NCBI RefSeq assembly: GCF_015704865.1 | Contig: NZ_JADQTO010000006.1 | Coordinates: 124,001-188,000, forward strand | DNA length: 64,000 nt | Source: Actinoplanes aureus | GTDB lineage: Bacteria; Actinomycetota; Actinomycetes; Mycobacteriales; Micromonosporaceae | Direction of reading: 5' to 3' | In this document: positions 26,501 to 35,332 of the stretch, one piece after another | Layout: each line of letters starts with the position of its first letter | How positions within the stretch are numbered: position 1 is the stretch's first letter | Notes under the pieces: model-generated | Told to the model about the DNA's origin: nothing | Seen by the model: only the letters and a program-made list of their open reading frames with translations | Databases searched by the model: none | Made by a program: the position numbers and the translations under genes

Positions 26501-26550
26501 GCGCTGGTCAGCTCTGGTCAGCGCTGGTCGGCGCTGGTCAGCGCTGATTG
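26501..26550. repeat. 10-bp intergenic tandem repeat x5
   Basis: GCGCTGGTCA and close variants occur five times head-to-tail downstream of the TetR stop; the phase continues weakly to about 26570. The rest of the gap to 26676 holds only the ribosome site of the next gene. Confidence 0.85.
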
Positions 26551-26676
26551 AAGGGCAGAAGCGCTGATCAAGCGAGCCGCGATGACCCGAACGATATGGT
26601 CAACGGTCCATATAGATCCTTGCGCATCGGTCGGTGATCCGGAGAGGGTTCGAGGGGATCCCAACGGAGGTGCTTT

Positions 26677-29241
26677 GTGGACTTGTCACGAACGCTGACC
26701 GGACTCGGCGCCGCGCTGCTGACCGCGGCGTTGCTCGCCAACCCCGCAGCGGCCGCGCCCGGCGACTCGCCATCCCCGTCGACTCGCGATTTCGGCAACG
26801 GGCCGGAACGCAACGAGGTGGCCGCGGCCGCTCCGGAGAACGCCGCCGCGCTACTTCGCGCCGCCGGTGAAGCGGCCGGTGACCCGCAGGCCCGGTGGAC
26901 GCCGAGACCGCGCGGTTACCCGAGACAGACGACGCTGCCGGTCTACCCGGAGAACCCGGCCGACTCGTCGATCAAGCTCGGGCTCATCCCGTACCACGCC
27001 ATCGCGCCCACGCTGAATGCCCTGCAGGCGGCCTCCGACAAGGTCTCCGCCGAAGTGATCGGGAAATCGGCCGGAGGCCGCGACCTCTACCTGGTGACCG
27101 TGACGGCGCCGGAATCGGCCGCGGAAGCGGCCCGGCAGGACCGCTGGCGCGAGCAGATCGAGGACGACCCGCGTGCCGCGAAGCGGGACAGGTCGCTCGC
27201 GCGCGGCTACAAGACCCCGGTCTGGATCAACGCGAACATCCACGGCAACGAGTGGGAGGGCACCGACGGATCGCTGCGCGTCATCGAGCGCCTGGCCACC
27301 GCGACCGACGCCGCCACCGCCGCCTTCCTGAAGCGCAGCCGGGTCTACGTGACCGTCACCAACAACCCGGACGGGCGGGTCGCCGGCACCCGGGCCAACG
27401 GCGCCGGCTTCGACATCAACCGTGACCACGCCACCAGTTCGCAGCCCGAGTCGCGCGCGGTGCGTGACGTGGTGATCGGCACCCAGCCGTTCGTGATGCT
27501 CGACGAGCACGGATACACCGGCACCACGCTGATCGAGCCGGCCACGCCGCCGCACGGGCAGAACTACGAGTACGACCTCTACATCAAGCACGCCCTGCCC
27601 AACGCGCTCGGCATGGAGGCGGCGATCCAGCGGCTCGGCTACCCGGAGACCACCCGCGCCGACATCCCGTTCCGGGACTACGCGCCGGGCGACTGGGACG
27701 ACTGGCCGCCGATCTTCACCCCGATGTACGCCATGTACCAGGGCGCGGTGGGGCACACCGTGGAGATCCCGCTGCAGGTCAACAACAACGCGTACACCAC
27801 GCTGCCGGTCGAGGAGCTGCGCCGCCGGTCGGCGATCAACACCGATGTCGCGGCCGCGACGATCGAGGCCGCGCTGGCGTACGCCGACACGAACCGCGCC
27901 TCGCTGCTCGCCGACCAGATCGAGCAGTTCCGCCGCGGCTGGGCCGGGGAGCCGTCACCGACGATCCCGGACGGGTACGTTCCCGGGTTCGGCCCCGAGG
28001 ACCGGTACACCACCGAGTTCCCGCGGGCGTACGTGATCCCGTCCGGGACGCCCGCCGCCGCCCGGCTGGTCAACCACCTGGTGGACCACGACGTACGGGT
28101 CACCAAGGCCCGGCACACGTTCAGCCTGAACGGCAAGCGTTACCCGGCCGGCACGTACATCGTCGACATGCACCAGCCCAAGCGCGGCCTGGCCAACGTG
28201 ATGCTCGAGGCCGGCCGGGACATCTCCGACCTGGTCCCGCAGATGTACGACATCTCCGGCTGGAGCCACCGCCTGCTCTGGGGCGCCGCCGTCGACATCA
28301 GCCGCAACGCCGCGCCGCGGGTCGCCACCTCCCCGGTGCGCCAGGCCGCGTCCACCGGCTCGGTCGACGCGCCGCGCGGCAAGGATCTCGCCCTGTCGCT
28401 GCGCGACGGCAACGACGTGCGCGCGGTCAACGAGTTGCTCAGGCTGGGCGTCAAGTTGCGGAGCGTCGCATCGCAGGGCACCGACGCGGGCACCGTTGTG
28501 GTCCCGGCCGAGGCGCGACCCCAGGCTGCCTCGGTGGCACACCGGTTCGGCGTACGCTTCACCGCCGCGCCTCGCGGAGCCCAGGGTGAGGTGTTCGACC
28601 AGCCGGTGATCGCCGCAGCGGTCTCCGCCGACGAGCTCTTCGCGCTGAACGAGATGGGGTTCCAGGTCCGGACAGTCTCCACGGCGGTGCTGAACGCCGG
28701 CGCGGACCTCTCCGACGTCGACACCCTGCTCGTCTCGTCCGGCCTCTCCTACACCGCGCTGAACGCCACCGGCCGCGCCGCGGTCGACGCGTACCTGGCC
28801 CGCGGCGGCGGAGTGGTCACCCGCGGCGCCACCGGTGCCGCGTTCAACGCCGCGGCGGGGCTGCTCCCGGCCACCGCGGTCGCGGCCCGTGGTGACGCGA
28901 ACGGCGTGGTCAACGTCGACAACGTCGGTCCGGTCGTGGGCGCCGGTTCGCTGCCTCACTCGTTCGTCTACTCGCCGCTGTGGTTCACCGGCAGCGGGTT
29001 CACGGTCGAGCAGCGGTACGGCGCGGATCCGCTCGTGGCCGGTCACTGGCTGCCCACCGCCGCCGGCACCAACGGGCAGGCCCAGGCGGCGGGTCAGGCC
29101 GCGGTCGTCTCCGGGATTACGGCGCGGGGCGGCAAGACCGTGTTGTTCGGGACTGAGCCGCTGTTCCGGGCGCACCCGAAGGGGCTGTACGCGCAGTACG
29201 CCAGGGCCCTTTTCTGGACGGCGGGCGGGTTAGGAATCTGA
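26677..29241 (+). CDS. Secreted M14-family zinc carboxypeptidase
   Basis: An 854-residue exported metallopeptidase. The Sec signal ends near NPAAAAP. The M14 domain has the zinc ligands in NIHGNEWEG, the substrate-binding NNPDGR, the third-ligand region LDEHGYTG and the catalytic Glu in HTVEIPL. A long C-terminal part (about residues 440-854) contains beta-rich and glutamine-amidotransferase-like segments of unknown role (DTLLVSSGLSY). It removes C-terminal residues from extracellular peptides. The GTG start has GGAGG at good distance. Confidence 0.92.
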   Translation: MDLSRTLTGLGAALLTAALLANPAAAAPGDSPSPSTRDFGNGPERNEVAAAAPENAAALLRAAGEAAGDPQARWTPRPRGYPRQTTLPVYPENPADSSIKLGLIPYHAIAPTLNALQAASDKVSAEVIGKSAGGRDLYLVTVTAPESAAEAARQDRWREQIEDDPRAAKRDRSLARGYKTPVWINANIHGNEWEGTDGSLRVIERLATATDAATAAFLKRSRVYVTVTNNPDGRVAGTRANGAGFDINRDHATSSQPESRAVRDVVIGTQPFVMLDEHGYTGTTLIEPATPPHGQNYEYDLYIKHALPNALGMEAAIQRLGYPETTRADIPFRDYAPGDWDDWPPIFTPMYAMYQGAVGHTVEIPLQVNNNAYTTLPVEELRRRSAINTDVAAATIEAALAYADTNRASLLADQIEQFRRGWAGEPSPTIPDGYVPGFGPEDRYTTEFPRAYVIPSGTPAAARLVNHLVDHDVRVTKARHTFSLNGKRYPAGTYIVDMHQPKRGLANVMLEAGRDISDLVPQMYDISGWSHRLLWGAAVDISRNAAPRVATSPVRQAASTGSVDAPRGKDLALSLRDGNDVRAVNELLRLGVKLRSVASQGTDAGTVVVPAEARPQAASVAHRFGVRFTAAPRGAQGEVFDQPVIAAAVSADELFALNEMGFQVRTVSTAVLNAGADLSDVDTLLVSSGLSYTALNATGRAAVDAYLARGGGVVTRGATGAAFNAAAGLLPATAVAARGDANGVVNVDNVGPVVGAGSLPHSFVYSPLWFTGSGFTVEQRYGADPLVAGHWLPTAAGTNGQAQAAGQAAVVSGITARGGKTVLFGTEPLFRAHPKGLYAQYARALFWTAGGLGI

Positions 29242-29251
29242 CCCGGTGCAC

Positions 29252-29283
29252 GGCGGGCGTCCGGCCTTGTCCGGATGCCCGCC
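29252..29283 (+). terminator. Terminator hairpin after carboxypeptidase gene
   Basis: GGCGGGCGTCCGG and CCGGATGCCCGCC pair over 13 bp with one G-U type mismatch and a 6-base loop, 10 bases after the stop codon. Confidence 0.75.
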
Positions 29284-29293
29284 ATCCGGGTCT

Positions 29294-29375
29294 CTGACCT
29301 GCGCTGCTTTCTGACCTGCGCTGCTTTCTGACCTGCGCTGCTTTCTGACCTGCGCTGCTTTCTGACCTGCGCTGC
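29294..29375. repeat. 17-bp intergenic tandem repeat, 4.8 copies
   Basis: CTGACCTGCGCTGCTTT occurs four times exactly and then 14 bases of a fifth copy. The unit length is not a multiple of three, in line with a non-coding position. Confidence 0.97.
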
Positions 29376-29544
29376 GCCGCCGGTTCGCGGGACGGGCACG
29401 TCTGCGTGGTAGGTGAGTGTGCCGGGCCACTATTGGCACTGTCGGCGGCGTCGATCCGGGCCGTGGCGGGAGAGGATGCGGGCAGGGAGTCCGTGACCCG
29501 GCAGGACTTCTCATGTGTGCCCGGTCCGGGGCGATGGATGGTGC

Positions 29545-30495
29545 ATGTTCCGCCGTATCGCAGCCACCGCCGTGACCACCACCATGACCGCCGCCCTAGC
29601 GTTGGCCGGACTTCCTGCCGCGGCACAGGCGGCCACCGTCGCGTGTTCGCCGGCCGCTGGTAGCCCGCGCTGCCAGGTGTGGACCGGCAAGGTCTCCTGG
29701 GTGGCCGACGGCGACACGCTGCGCGTCGACCTCGCCGGGGACGGTACGAAGACACTGAAGTCCATCCGGCTCGTCGGCCTGCAAGCCATGGAACAGACCG
29801 TCTACTCACCCAATCCGGCGAAACGGCGCGGCGACTGCCACAGCCTGGCCGCGACCGCGCGGGTCGAGCAGCTGGTCAAGGCCGGTGGAGGCACCGTACG
29901 CCTGACCGCACTCCGCTCCTCCAGCTCGAGCGGGAACCGGCCGCTCCGCTCCGCCGCCGTGAAGATCAACGGTAGGTGGCAGGACATCGGGCTGGACCTG
30001 ATCCGCCGCGGACACGGCCTCTGGCTGCCGTTCTCCGGCGAATGGGCGTGGGACGAGGCGTACCGGGTGGCCGCACAGGCAGCCGCCCGGGAGCGCCGGA
30101 ACCTCTACGACACCGACAAGTGCGGCAGCGGGCCGGCCCAGAGCGCAGGTCTCGCCCTCTCGATCAACCCCGACCCGGACGGCGCGGACCAGCAGAACCT
30201 CAACGGCGAATGGTTCCGCGTCGACAACCCGTCAGCACAGGCCGTTTCGCTCGCCGGCTGGTGGGTGCGTGACTCCGCGCTCCGCCGTTACACGTTCCCG
30301 GCCAGCACCGTGGTGCCGGCCGGCGGTTCCGTCCACGTCCACGTCGGTAAGGGCGAGAACACCGCGATCCGCAAGTACTGGGGGTTGAGCTCGCCGATCT
30401 TCACCAACTTCGACCCGGCCAACCGCGGTTACGGTGACGGCGGCTACCTCTTCGACCCGAAGGGTGACCTGCGCGCTTGGCGGATCTACCCGTAA
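29545..30495 (+). CDS. Secreted thermonuclease-like (SNase) protein with lamin-tail domain
   Basis: A ~316-residue exported protein. After a signal (ALALAGLPAAAQAA) an SNase fold follows with WVADGDTLRVDL and IRLVGLQAMEQT, then RRGHGLWLPF; the loop after the first Arg departs from the usual GIDTPE, so nuclease activity is likely but not certain. The C-terminal ~110 residues form a lamin-tail domain (NLNGEWFRVDNPSAQAVSLA, WWVRDSALRRYTFP), often attached to secreted nucleases. ATG 29545 gives the best signal peptide; GTG 29515 is an alternative. Confidence 0.85.
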   Translation: MFRRIAATAVTTTMTAALALAGLPAAAQAATVACSPAAGSPRCQVWTGKVSWVADGDTLRVDLAGDGTKTLKSIRLVGLQAMEQTVYSPNPAKRRGDCHSLAATARVEQLVKAGGGTVRLTALRSSSSSGNRPLRSAAVKINGRWQDIGLDLIRRGHGLWLPFSGEWAWDEAYRVAAQAAARERRNLYDTDKCGSGPAQSAGLALSINPDPDGADQQNLNGEWFRVDNPSAQAVSLAGWWVRDSALRRYTFPASTVVPAGGSVHVHVGKGENTAIRKYWGLSSPIFTNFDPANRGYGDGGYLFDPKGDLRAWRIYP

Positions 30496-30525
30496 GCGGA
30501 TCTACCCAAAGCAGCGCTGCGCCCG

Positions 30526-31128
30526 TCACTCCGGGCCGAGCTCGCCCTCGCGCCAGTGCCGTCGGCACAGCACCCGGTATGTGACGTCGGCCGCGTCGGA
30601 CGTGTCGCCGACCGCGACCTGAGCGCCGAACCGGGCCACCCGGCCGTCCTCGATCCGGGCGTTCTGCCGGCCGGGTCGCCCGCACCAGCAGGTCACCTCT
30701 ACCTGCAGCGCGACGGTGTGGTCGGCGAGTTCCAGCAGTCGTTGCGAGCCGGGGAAGAGCAGCGACTGGAAGTCAGTGGCGATCGCGTAGCAGTCGACGT
30801 CCACGCAGAGTTCGTCGACCGCCCAGGCCACCTGCTCGACCTGCTCCACCCTGAGGAACTGCGCCTCGTCGACGATGACGAACCCGCCGGACGGGACCTC
30901 CCCGGCGATCAGCGTGATCAGGTCGGTGCTGTCGGTCACCTCGATGGCGTCGGCCATCACACCCAGCCGCGACGACAACACCCCGCTACCGGCCCGGTCC
31001 ATGCTGGTCAACAGAATCCCGGGACGCCCCGCCTGCCGCCGGTTGTACGCGTTCTGCAGCGCGAGCGTCGACTTGCCGGCGCCCATGCTGCCGTGGAACA
31101 GCGTCAACTCGTGGAAGACCGGCGCCAT
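30526..31128 (-). CDS. tdk: Thymidine kinase
   Basis: A ~200-residue type II thymidine kinase. The P-loop is GSMGAGKST; the Walker B-like segment is FVIVDEAQFL; the lasso/substrate region contains ATDFQSLLFPGSQRLLELAD; C-terminal Cys residues (CWCG and CRRH) would bind zinc. It phosphorylates thymidine in nucleoside salvage. ATG 31128 has no good ribosome site, while an in-frame TTG at 31197 has AAGG upstream, so the start is uncertain. It is downstream of, and in the same direction as, an NDH-2 gene. Confidence 0.93.
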   Translation of the reverse strand: MAPVFHELTLFHGSMGAGKSTLALQNAYNRRQAGRPGILLTSMDRAGSGVLSSRLGVMADAIEVTDSTDLITLIAGEVPSGGFVIVDEAQFLRVEQVEQVAWAVDELCVDVDCYAIATDFQSLLFPGSQRLLELADHTVALQVEVTCWCGRPGRQNARIEDGRVARFGAQVAVGDTSDAADVTYRVLCRRHWREGELGPE

Positions 31129-31317
31129 GGTCCGGGCGCGCGGCGCGATGGACGCGGCGGCGCGGTTCGTCGGCAGCGGACTCGTTACCGGGACCAAGGT
31201 GAGCCTTCCTCGGGACTTCAGCGGGCCGGTACACGCTACCTGGCCCGGTCACGGGGTTTCGCACGCCGTGGCCGGGCCGGTACCCGCGCCCAGTGATCAG
31301 GAACCCGCGCCCGCTAA

Positions 31318-32709
31318 TCAGGGAACCCGCGTCGCCTCGCCGTCGCCGGCCGGGCCGCTCTCCATGGCTGCTCGGTCGGCTGTCTCTCGGCGGAACGGAT
31401 CACCGTACGCGCGGATCGCCTGCCGGGCGAACGCCTGCTGCTGCGTCGCCACCCGCTCCGACCTGCCCCGGCCCAGGAAGCTGACCGCCCAGTGCAGCAC
31501 CGCGGTCACCCGGTTCTTGAACCCGACCAGGTAGAACAGGTGCACCGCGACCCACACCACCCAGGCCGTGAATCCGGACAGGCGCAGCTTGCCGATGCTG
31601 GCGACCGCCGAGAACCGGGAGATCGTCGCCAGGCTGCCCTTGTCGAAGTACTTGAACGGCTGCCCGGTCTCCTTGCCGGCGAGCCGGCGTTTGATCTGGT
31701 CGGCGGCGTGCCGCCCGCTCTGGATGGCGACCTGCGCCACGCCGGGCAGCGGCCGCCCGTCCTCGCCGGCCAGGTTCATCATGTCGCCGAGCACGAAGAT
31801 CTCCGGATGGCCCGGGAGCGTGGTGTCCTTCTCGACGAGCATCCGGCCGGCCCGGTCGGTCTTCGCGCCGGTCGCCTCGGACAGCTTGGTGGCCAGTGGC
31901 GGAGCGGCGACACCGGCCGCCCACACCTTGGTCATCGATCCGATTCGCTCCCGGCCCCGTTCGGATTCGACCTCGATGCCGGTGGAGTCGACGCCGACCA
32001 CCTTGGTGTTCACCCGGACCTCGACGCCGATCTTCTCCAACTGCCGCTGTGCCCGCGACGAGAGCCGATCACCGAACGTGTTCAGCACCGCGCCGAGCGC
32101 GTCGATCAGGATGATCCGGGCCTTGTGCGGGTCGATCCGGCGGTACTGGCCGGGAAGCGTACGGTGCGCCAGCTCGGCGATCTGCCCGGCCATCTCGGTG
32201 CCGGTCGGCCCGGCGCCCACGATCACGAAGGTGAGCCAGCGCTCCACCGCCTCCGGGTCGGTCTGCAGATCGGCCACCTCGAACGCGCCGAAGATGCGCG
32301 CCCGCAGCTCGAGGGCATCGTCGATGCTCTTCATGCCCGGCGCGTGGTCGGCGAACTCGTCGTTGCCGAAGTACGACTGGGAGGCGCCGGCAGCCACGAT
32401 CAGCGTGTCGTACTCCACGGTGTAGTCGATGCCCGGACCGGCCACCGACACCGTCTTCGCCTCGACGTCCACGGCCTGCACCCAGCCGAGACGGACGTCC
32501 ACGTTCTTCTGCCGCTTCAGCACCTCACGGATCGGCGGCGCCACCTCGCCCTCGGAGAGGATGCCGGTGGCGACCTGGTACAGCAGCGGCTGGAAGAGGT
32601 GGTACGCCGTACCGTTGATCAGGGTGATGTCCACATCCGCCCGGCGCAGCGCCTTGATGGCGAACAGACCTCCGAATCCGGCTCCCACGACTACCACGCG
32701 ATGTCGCAT
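31318..32709 (-). CDS. ndh: Type II NADH dehydrogenase (NDH-2)
   Basis: A 463-residue membrane-associated flavoprotein moving electrons from NADH to quinone without proton pumping. The FAD fold is VVVVGAGFGGLFAIKALRRA; the NAD fold is FVIVGAGPTGTEMAG; EIFVLGDMMNLAGEDGRPLPG contacts FAD; AQVAIQSGRHAADQI and a C-terminal hydrophobic stretch (AWVVWVAVHLFYLVGF) fit NDH-2 membrane binding. ATG 32709 follows GGAGGAG. The 189-bp gap to tdk contains two copies of a 20-bp-scale direct repeat at about 31288-31335. Confidence 0.93.
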   Translation of the reverse strand: MRHRVVVVGAGFGGLFAIKALRRADVDITLINGTAYHLFQPLLYQVATGILSEGEVAPPIREVLKRQKNVDVRLGWVQAVDVEAKTVSVAGPGIDYTVEYDTLIVAAGASQSYFGNDEFADHAPGMKSIDDALELRARIFGAFEVADLQTDPEAVERWLTFVIVGAGPTGTEMAGQIAELAHRTLPGQYRRIDPHKARIILIDALGAVLNTFGDRLSSRAQRQLEKIGVEVRVNTKVVGVDSTGIEVESERGRERIGSMTKVWAAGVAAPPLATKLSEATGAKTDRAGRMLVEKDTTLPGHPEIFVLGDMMNLAGEDGRPLPGVAQVAIQSGRHAADQIKRRLAGKETGQPFKYFDKGSLATISRFSAVASIGKLRLSGFTAWVVWVAVHLFYLVGFKNRVTAVLHWAVSFLGRGRSERVATQQQAFARQAIRAYGDPFRRETADRAAMESGPAGDGEATRVP

Positions 32710-32795
32710 GCTGCACTCCTCCGCTAGGGCACCCAGAAACCACACTGGTATGCCCCGCGCCGATAGGGAAGTACACGCGACCGGAGTGTGGGGAA

Positions 32796-33293
32796 TCAGC
32801 CACCTTGTATGGGGGCGGATTGCGTTGTGGCTGGGGATTGAGCGGCGGCGGGTGGGATATTGGCGGGCTGGATAGCGGCGGGTTGGATAGCGGCGGTGTG
32901 CGCCAGCCAGCGCACCACCGTGCGTAACTCCTCTGGAGCGAAGCCGTCCGTCAAGTGGGCGTTCAGGTCGCGCACCACCGTGCGAGCGGTCGCCACAGCG
33001 TCGCGCCCGAGCGGGGTGAGACCGAGCCGAACAGCGCGGGCGTCGGCCGGATCCGGCGACTTGGTCACGAAACCGCCCTTCTCCAGCCGGCTGATCAACC
33101 CGCTCATCCCGGACGGAGACGCGCACAGAGCGGCGGTCACGTCACCCACCAGCGCGTTGTCGTGCGTGGCCAAGTGAAAGAGCACCCCGGCGCCGGCGGC
33201 ACCGATGCCGGTGCCGCCCGCTCGGGCGTCGATCCACCGCCGAATCGAGCGCTCCGCGCTCATCAACTCGAAGACCAGGCGCGGTTCCGTCAT
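32796..33293 (-). CDS. MarR-family regulator with repeat-built tail
   Basis: A 165-residue winged-helix regulator (HLATHDNALVGDVTAALC, MSGLISRLEKGGFVTKSPDP, DARAVRLGLTPLGRD). The start ATG overlaps the stop of the upstream hydrolase gene (ATGA). The last ~30 residues (AAIQPAAIQPANIP and so on) come from a 15-bp tandem repeat and are unlike normal MarR termini. The 18-bp palindrome at the hydrolase promoter is the obvious operator, so the operon is probably autoregulated. Confidence 0.9.
   Translation of the reverse strand: MTEPRLVFELMSAERSIRRWIDARAGGTGIGAAGAGVLFHLATHDNALVGDVTAALCASPSGMSGLISRLEKGGFVTKSPDPADARAVRLGLTPLGRDAVATARTVVRDLNAHLTDGFAPEELRTVVRWLAHTAAIQPAAIQPANIPPAAAQSPATTQSAPIQGG
32850..32894 (-). 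repeat. 15-bp in-frame tandem repeat x3
   Basis: The plus-strand units GGGTGGGATATTGGC, GGGCTGGATAGCGGC and GGGTTGGATAGCGGC follow one another and encode the AIQPA-type tail of the MarR protein. Confidence 0.9.
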
Positions 33294-34162
33294 CGTGCGA
33301 CGCTCGCGGCCTGCTTGTTCAACCAGCCGAGCACCTCGGGCCAAAGCGTGTCGCGTACGCCGCTGCGCAGGAACCCGTGGTGCCCGATCTTCGTGACCCC
33401 GCCGTCCGCCGGCGAGTAGGTCCGCCGTTCCACGCTCGCCGCGACGAGCTGGCCGGTCAGCATGTCGATCTGGCCCGGCGTCGCCCACGGGTCGTCGCTG
33501 AAGCCCAGCGCCAGGACCGGTTGAGTGACCGTGGCGGCCCGCTCGCTCGCCCGCATCGACGGGTCGTCGAAGAAGTAGCGGGGAAGACGGGCCCACCCAC
33601 CCCACTGGGTCATCGCGGCCGCCGGAATGTCCTCGCCAAGTCCGAGACGGCGGGCCGGGACATAGCCGAGCGCGGCTCCGAGGGCGGGCCCGAGCAGGTG
33701 TAGCACCATGCGTACGCGGAACCGCTCCATCGGATCGGGAATCGCGTTCACGGTGCCGGCGTGTGAGGCGAGCAGCGCGAACGCGGCCAGGCTGGCGGTG
33801 CCGTTGCCCAGCGACAGCGCATGCCCGCCGAGGCTGTGGCCGATCGCCAGCTGCGGAAGAGCCGGGAACCGTTCGGCCGTCCAGGCCGCGACGGCCGGCA
33901 CGTCGCCCTCCATCCAGTCGCGCATTCCCAGGGCGCGGTGCGCGCGCGGCGAGCCGGACCGGCCGGTGCCGCGATAGTCGTACGTGACCGTGGCGAGCCC
34001 GTTGTCGGCGAGGAAGCTGGCGAAGCCGGCATAGAACCGCTCGGGCGTCGCGGTGGCGGGGTGGATGACGAGGGCGGCGTGCGGCTCGTCGGCCGGCTCC
34101 CGGAGGGTGCCGGTGATCGTGCCGCCATCGCCGACCGCCAACTTGATCTCGCTATTTCGCAT
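33290..34162 (-). CDS. Alpha/beta hydrolase
   Basis: A 290-residue alpha/beta-fold hydrolase. The nucleophile elbow is AIGHSLGGHAL; the oxyanion region has VTYDYRGTGRSG; the acid is probably in LGFSDDPWATP and the catalytic His in KIGHHGFLR. It probably cleaves an ester or related small molecule. The ATG lies exactly inside an 18-bp palindrome, with TAGTTT about 7 bases before it, so the transcript is leaderless and directly repressible. The coupled MarR gene is downstream. Confidence 0.9.
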   Translation of the reverse strand: MRNSEIKLAVGDGGTITGTLREPADEPHAALVIHPATATPERFYAGFASFLADNGLATVTYDYRGTGRSGSPRAHRALGMRDWMEGDVPAVAAWTAERFPALPQLAIGHSLGGHALSLGNGTASLAAFALLASHAGTVNAIPDPMERFRVRMVLHLLGPALGAALGYVPARRLGLGEDIPAAAMTQWGGWARLPRYFFDDPSMRASERAATVTQPVLALGFSDDPWATPGQIDMLTGQLVAASVERRTYSPADGGVTKIGHHGFLRSGVRDTLWPEVLGWLNKQAASVAR

Positions 34163-34170
34163 GCGAAATA
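34153..34170. promoter_or_regulatory. 18-bp perfect palindrome over a start codon (MarR operator)
   Basis: TATTTCGCATGCGAAATA is a perfect palindrome. It contains the hydrolase ATG at its centre and overlaps the -10 region of that gene. Given the coupled MarR gene it is very probably the MarR binding site. Confidence 0.8.
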
Positions 34171-34310
34171 AACTAGCATCGGCGTTCGAGGGAGGGGTAG
34201 ACGGTCACGCCCGCGGAGATGCTCAGGGTTGAGATGCCAGGCTGGAGATGCCCTACGGTCGAGGCGTGTACAGAGGTATGTCCAGAGTCGTGTACAGGGA
34301 GGACGGCGGC

Positions 34311-34751
34311 ATGGAGCGATCCCCGAGAATCGAGTCGGTCTCCTGGGGGCGGATGGAGGTGGAAGGCCTCCCCGCCGGGAAGGACTTCAAGCTGTATCCG
34401 GGCGGCGGCCGGGAGTGGGACTGGAACGAGACCGGCACCCGCCACGACCCCGGCATTCAGCCCGCCGACGTGCAGGAACTGCTCGATCGCGGCGCCACGA
34501 CGGTCGTTCTGTCCAAGGGCATGGAGGGCCGGCTCCGCGTCGACCCGGCCACGCTCGAACTGCTCCGCCAGCGGGACGTGACCGTGCACGAAGCAGAGAC
34601 GACCGAGGCGGTGCGCATCTACAACGAACTCGCCAACAACGAACCTGCCGACGCTGAGCCGGCGAACGCTGCACCTGCCAACTCTGGCTCCGGTGGCCCT
34701 CGCGCCGCGAAGCCTGAGCGAGTCGGTGGCCTCTTCCACTCCACCTGCTGA
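34311..34751 (+). CDS. Mth938-like domain protein
   Basis: A 146-residue protein. The core ESVSWGRMEVEGLPAGKDFK, WDWNETGTRHDPGIQPADVQ, GATTVVLSKGM and VHEAETTEAVRIYNELA is the MTH938/NDUFAF3-like fold, whose bacterial function is unknown. The ATG at 34311 has GGGAGG upstream. The C-terminal ~35 residues are low-complexity (NEPADAEPANAAPAN), made by a 15-bp repeat. It is divergent from the hydrolase-MarR operon. Confidence 0.85.
   Translation: MERSPRIESVSWGRMEVEGLPAGKDFKLYPGGGREWDWNETGTRHDPGIQPADVQELLDRGATTVVLSKGMEGRLRVDPATLELLRQRDVTVHEAETTEAVRIYNELANNEPADAEPANAAPANSGSGGPRAAKPERVGGLFHSTC
34641..34685 (+). repeat. Degenerate 15-bp in-frame repeat x3
   Basis: GAACCTGCCGACGCT, GAGCCGGCGAACGCT and GCACCTGCCAACTCT follow in phase and encode EPADA, EPANA and APANS in the tail of the Mth938-like protein. 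Confidence 0.8.
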
Positions 34752-34802
34752 GCCCGTTCATCACCGCCGTGCCTTGTGGCTGTGCGGTTAGTCGCGTTGC
34801 GC

Positions 34803-34935
34803 CCGTGACAATGCGGCGCTGCGGGTGTGCCAGTCACGGCGCCGCCCGTGACGGTGCGGTCGTGACGGTGTTGCCCCCGACCGTGCGGTCGTGACGGTGT
34901 CGCGCCGATGGCGTGGCCGTGGCGGTGCGGGCTGG
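34803..34935. repeat. Imperfect GTGACGGTGCGGTC-rich repeat region
   Basis: This non-coding stretch between the Mth938-like and mutarotase genes contains several imperfect copies of CGTGACGGTG / GTGCGGTCGTGACGGTGT. No gene is apparent. Confidence 0.7.
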
Positions 34936-34986
34936 GGATCGGCATGATGGCCCGCGCAGCGCACTGCCCCGAGCAGAGGAGTTTCG

Positions 34987-35325
34987 TTGACCCACGTCTG
35001 TTTCACCCTTCAGGTCGATCCGGCGAAGCTCGACGCCTACCGCTCCGCCCACGCCGCTGTGTGGCCGGAGATGCTGGAGGCGCTCGCAGCCACCGGGTGG
35101 CGTAACTACCGGCTCTTTCTCCGCGCCGACGGGCTTCTTGTCGGCACGTTGGAGACCGACGACTTCGCTGCGGCGCAGGAGGCGATGGCGCGTACTGAGG
35201 TGAACGCGCGGTGGCAGGCGGCGATGGCGGAGTTCTTTCCCTCGCTCGGTGAGGCCCGGCCGGACCAGGGCATGGTCGTCCTGGACCAGGTCTTCCACCT
35301 CGAGGAGCAGCTGTCCGCCCCCTGA
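34987..35325 (+). CDS. L-rhamnose mutarotase
   Basis: A 112-residue dimeric ferredoxin-like-fold enzyme that interconverts alpha and beta anomers of L-rhamnose. Catalytic Tyr18 and His22 (DAYRSAHAAVWPEM) lie at exactly the positions known from E. coli RhaM, and the conserved AxWxxxM-type helix is NARWQAAMAEFF. The start is TTG, supported by GAGGAG 6 bases upstream. No other rhamnose genes are adjacent. Confidence 0.93.
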   Translation: MTHVCFTLQVDPAKLDAYRSAHAAVWPEMLEALAATGWRNYRLFLRADGLLVGTLETDDFAAAQEAMARTEVNARWQAAMAEFFPSLGEARPDQGMVVLDQVFHLEEQLSAP

Positions 35326-35332
35326 ATGGCCC

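Larger units (their letters stand above)
29242..29544. other. 303-bp intergenic region with terminator and repeat array
   Basis: This gap holds the terminator hairpin at 29252-29283, a 17-bp repeat array at 29294-29375 and about 140 bp of leader for the nuclease gene. I see no gene in it. Confidence 0.6.

Noticed and set aside
34803..34935. Repeat-rich gap before the rhamnose mutarotase as a small RNA
   Set aside because: Only imperfect GTGACGGT repeats are visible, with no clear promoter-terminator pair.
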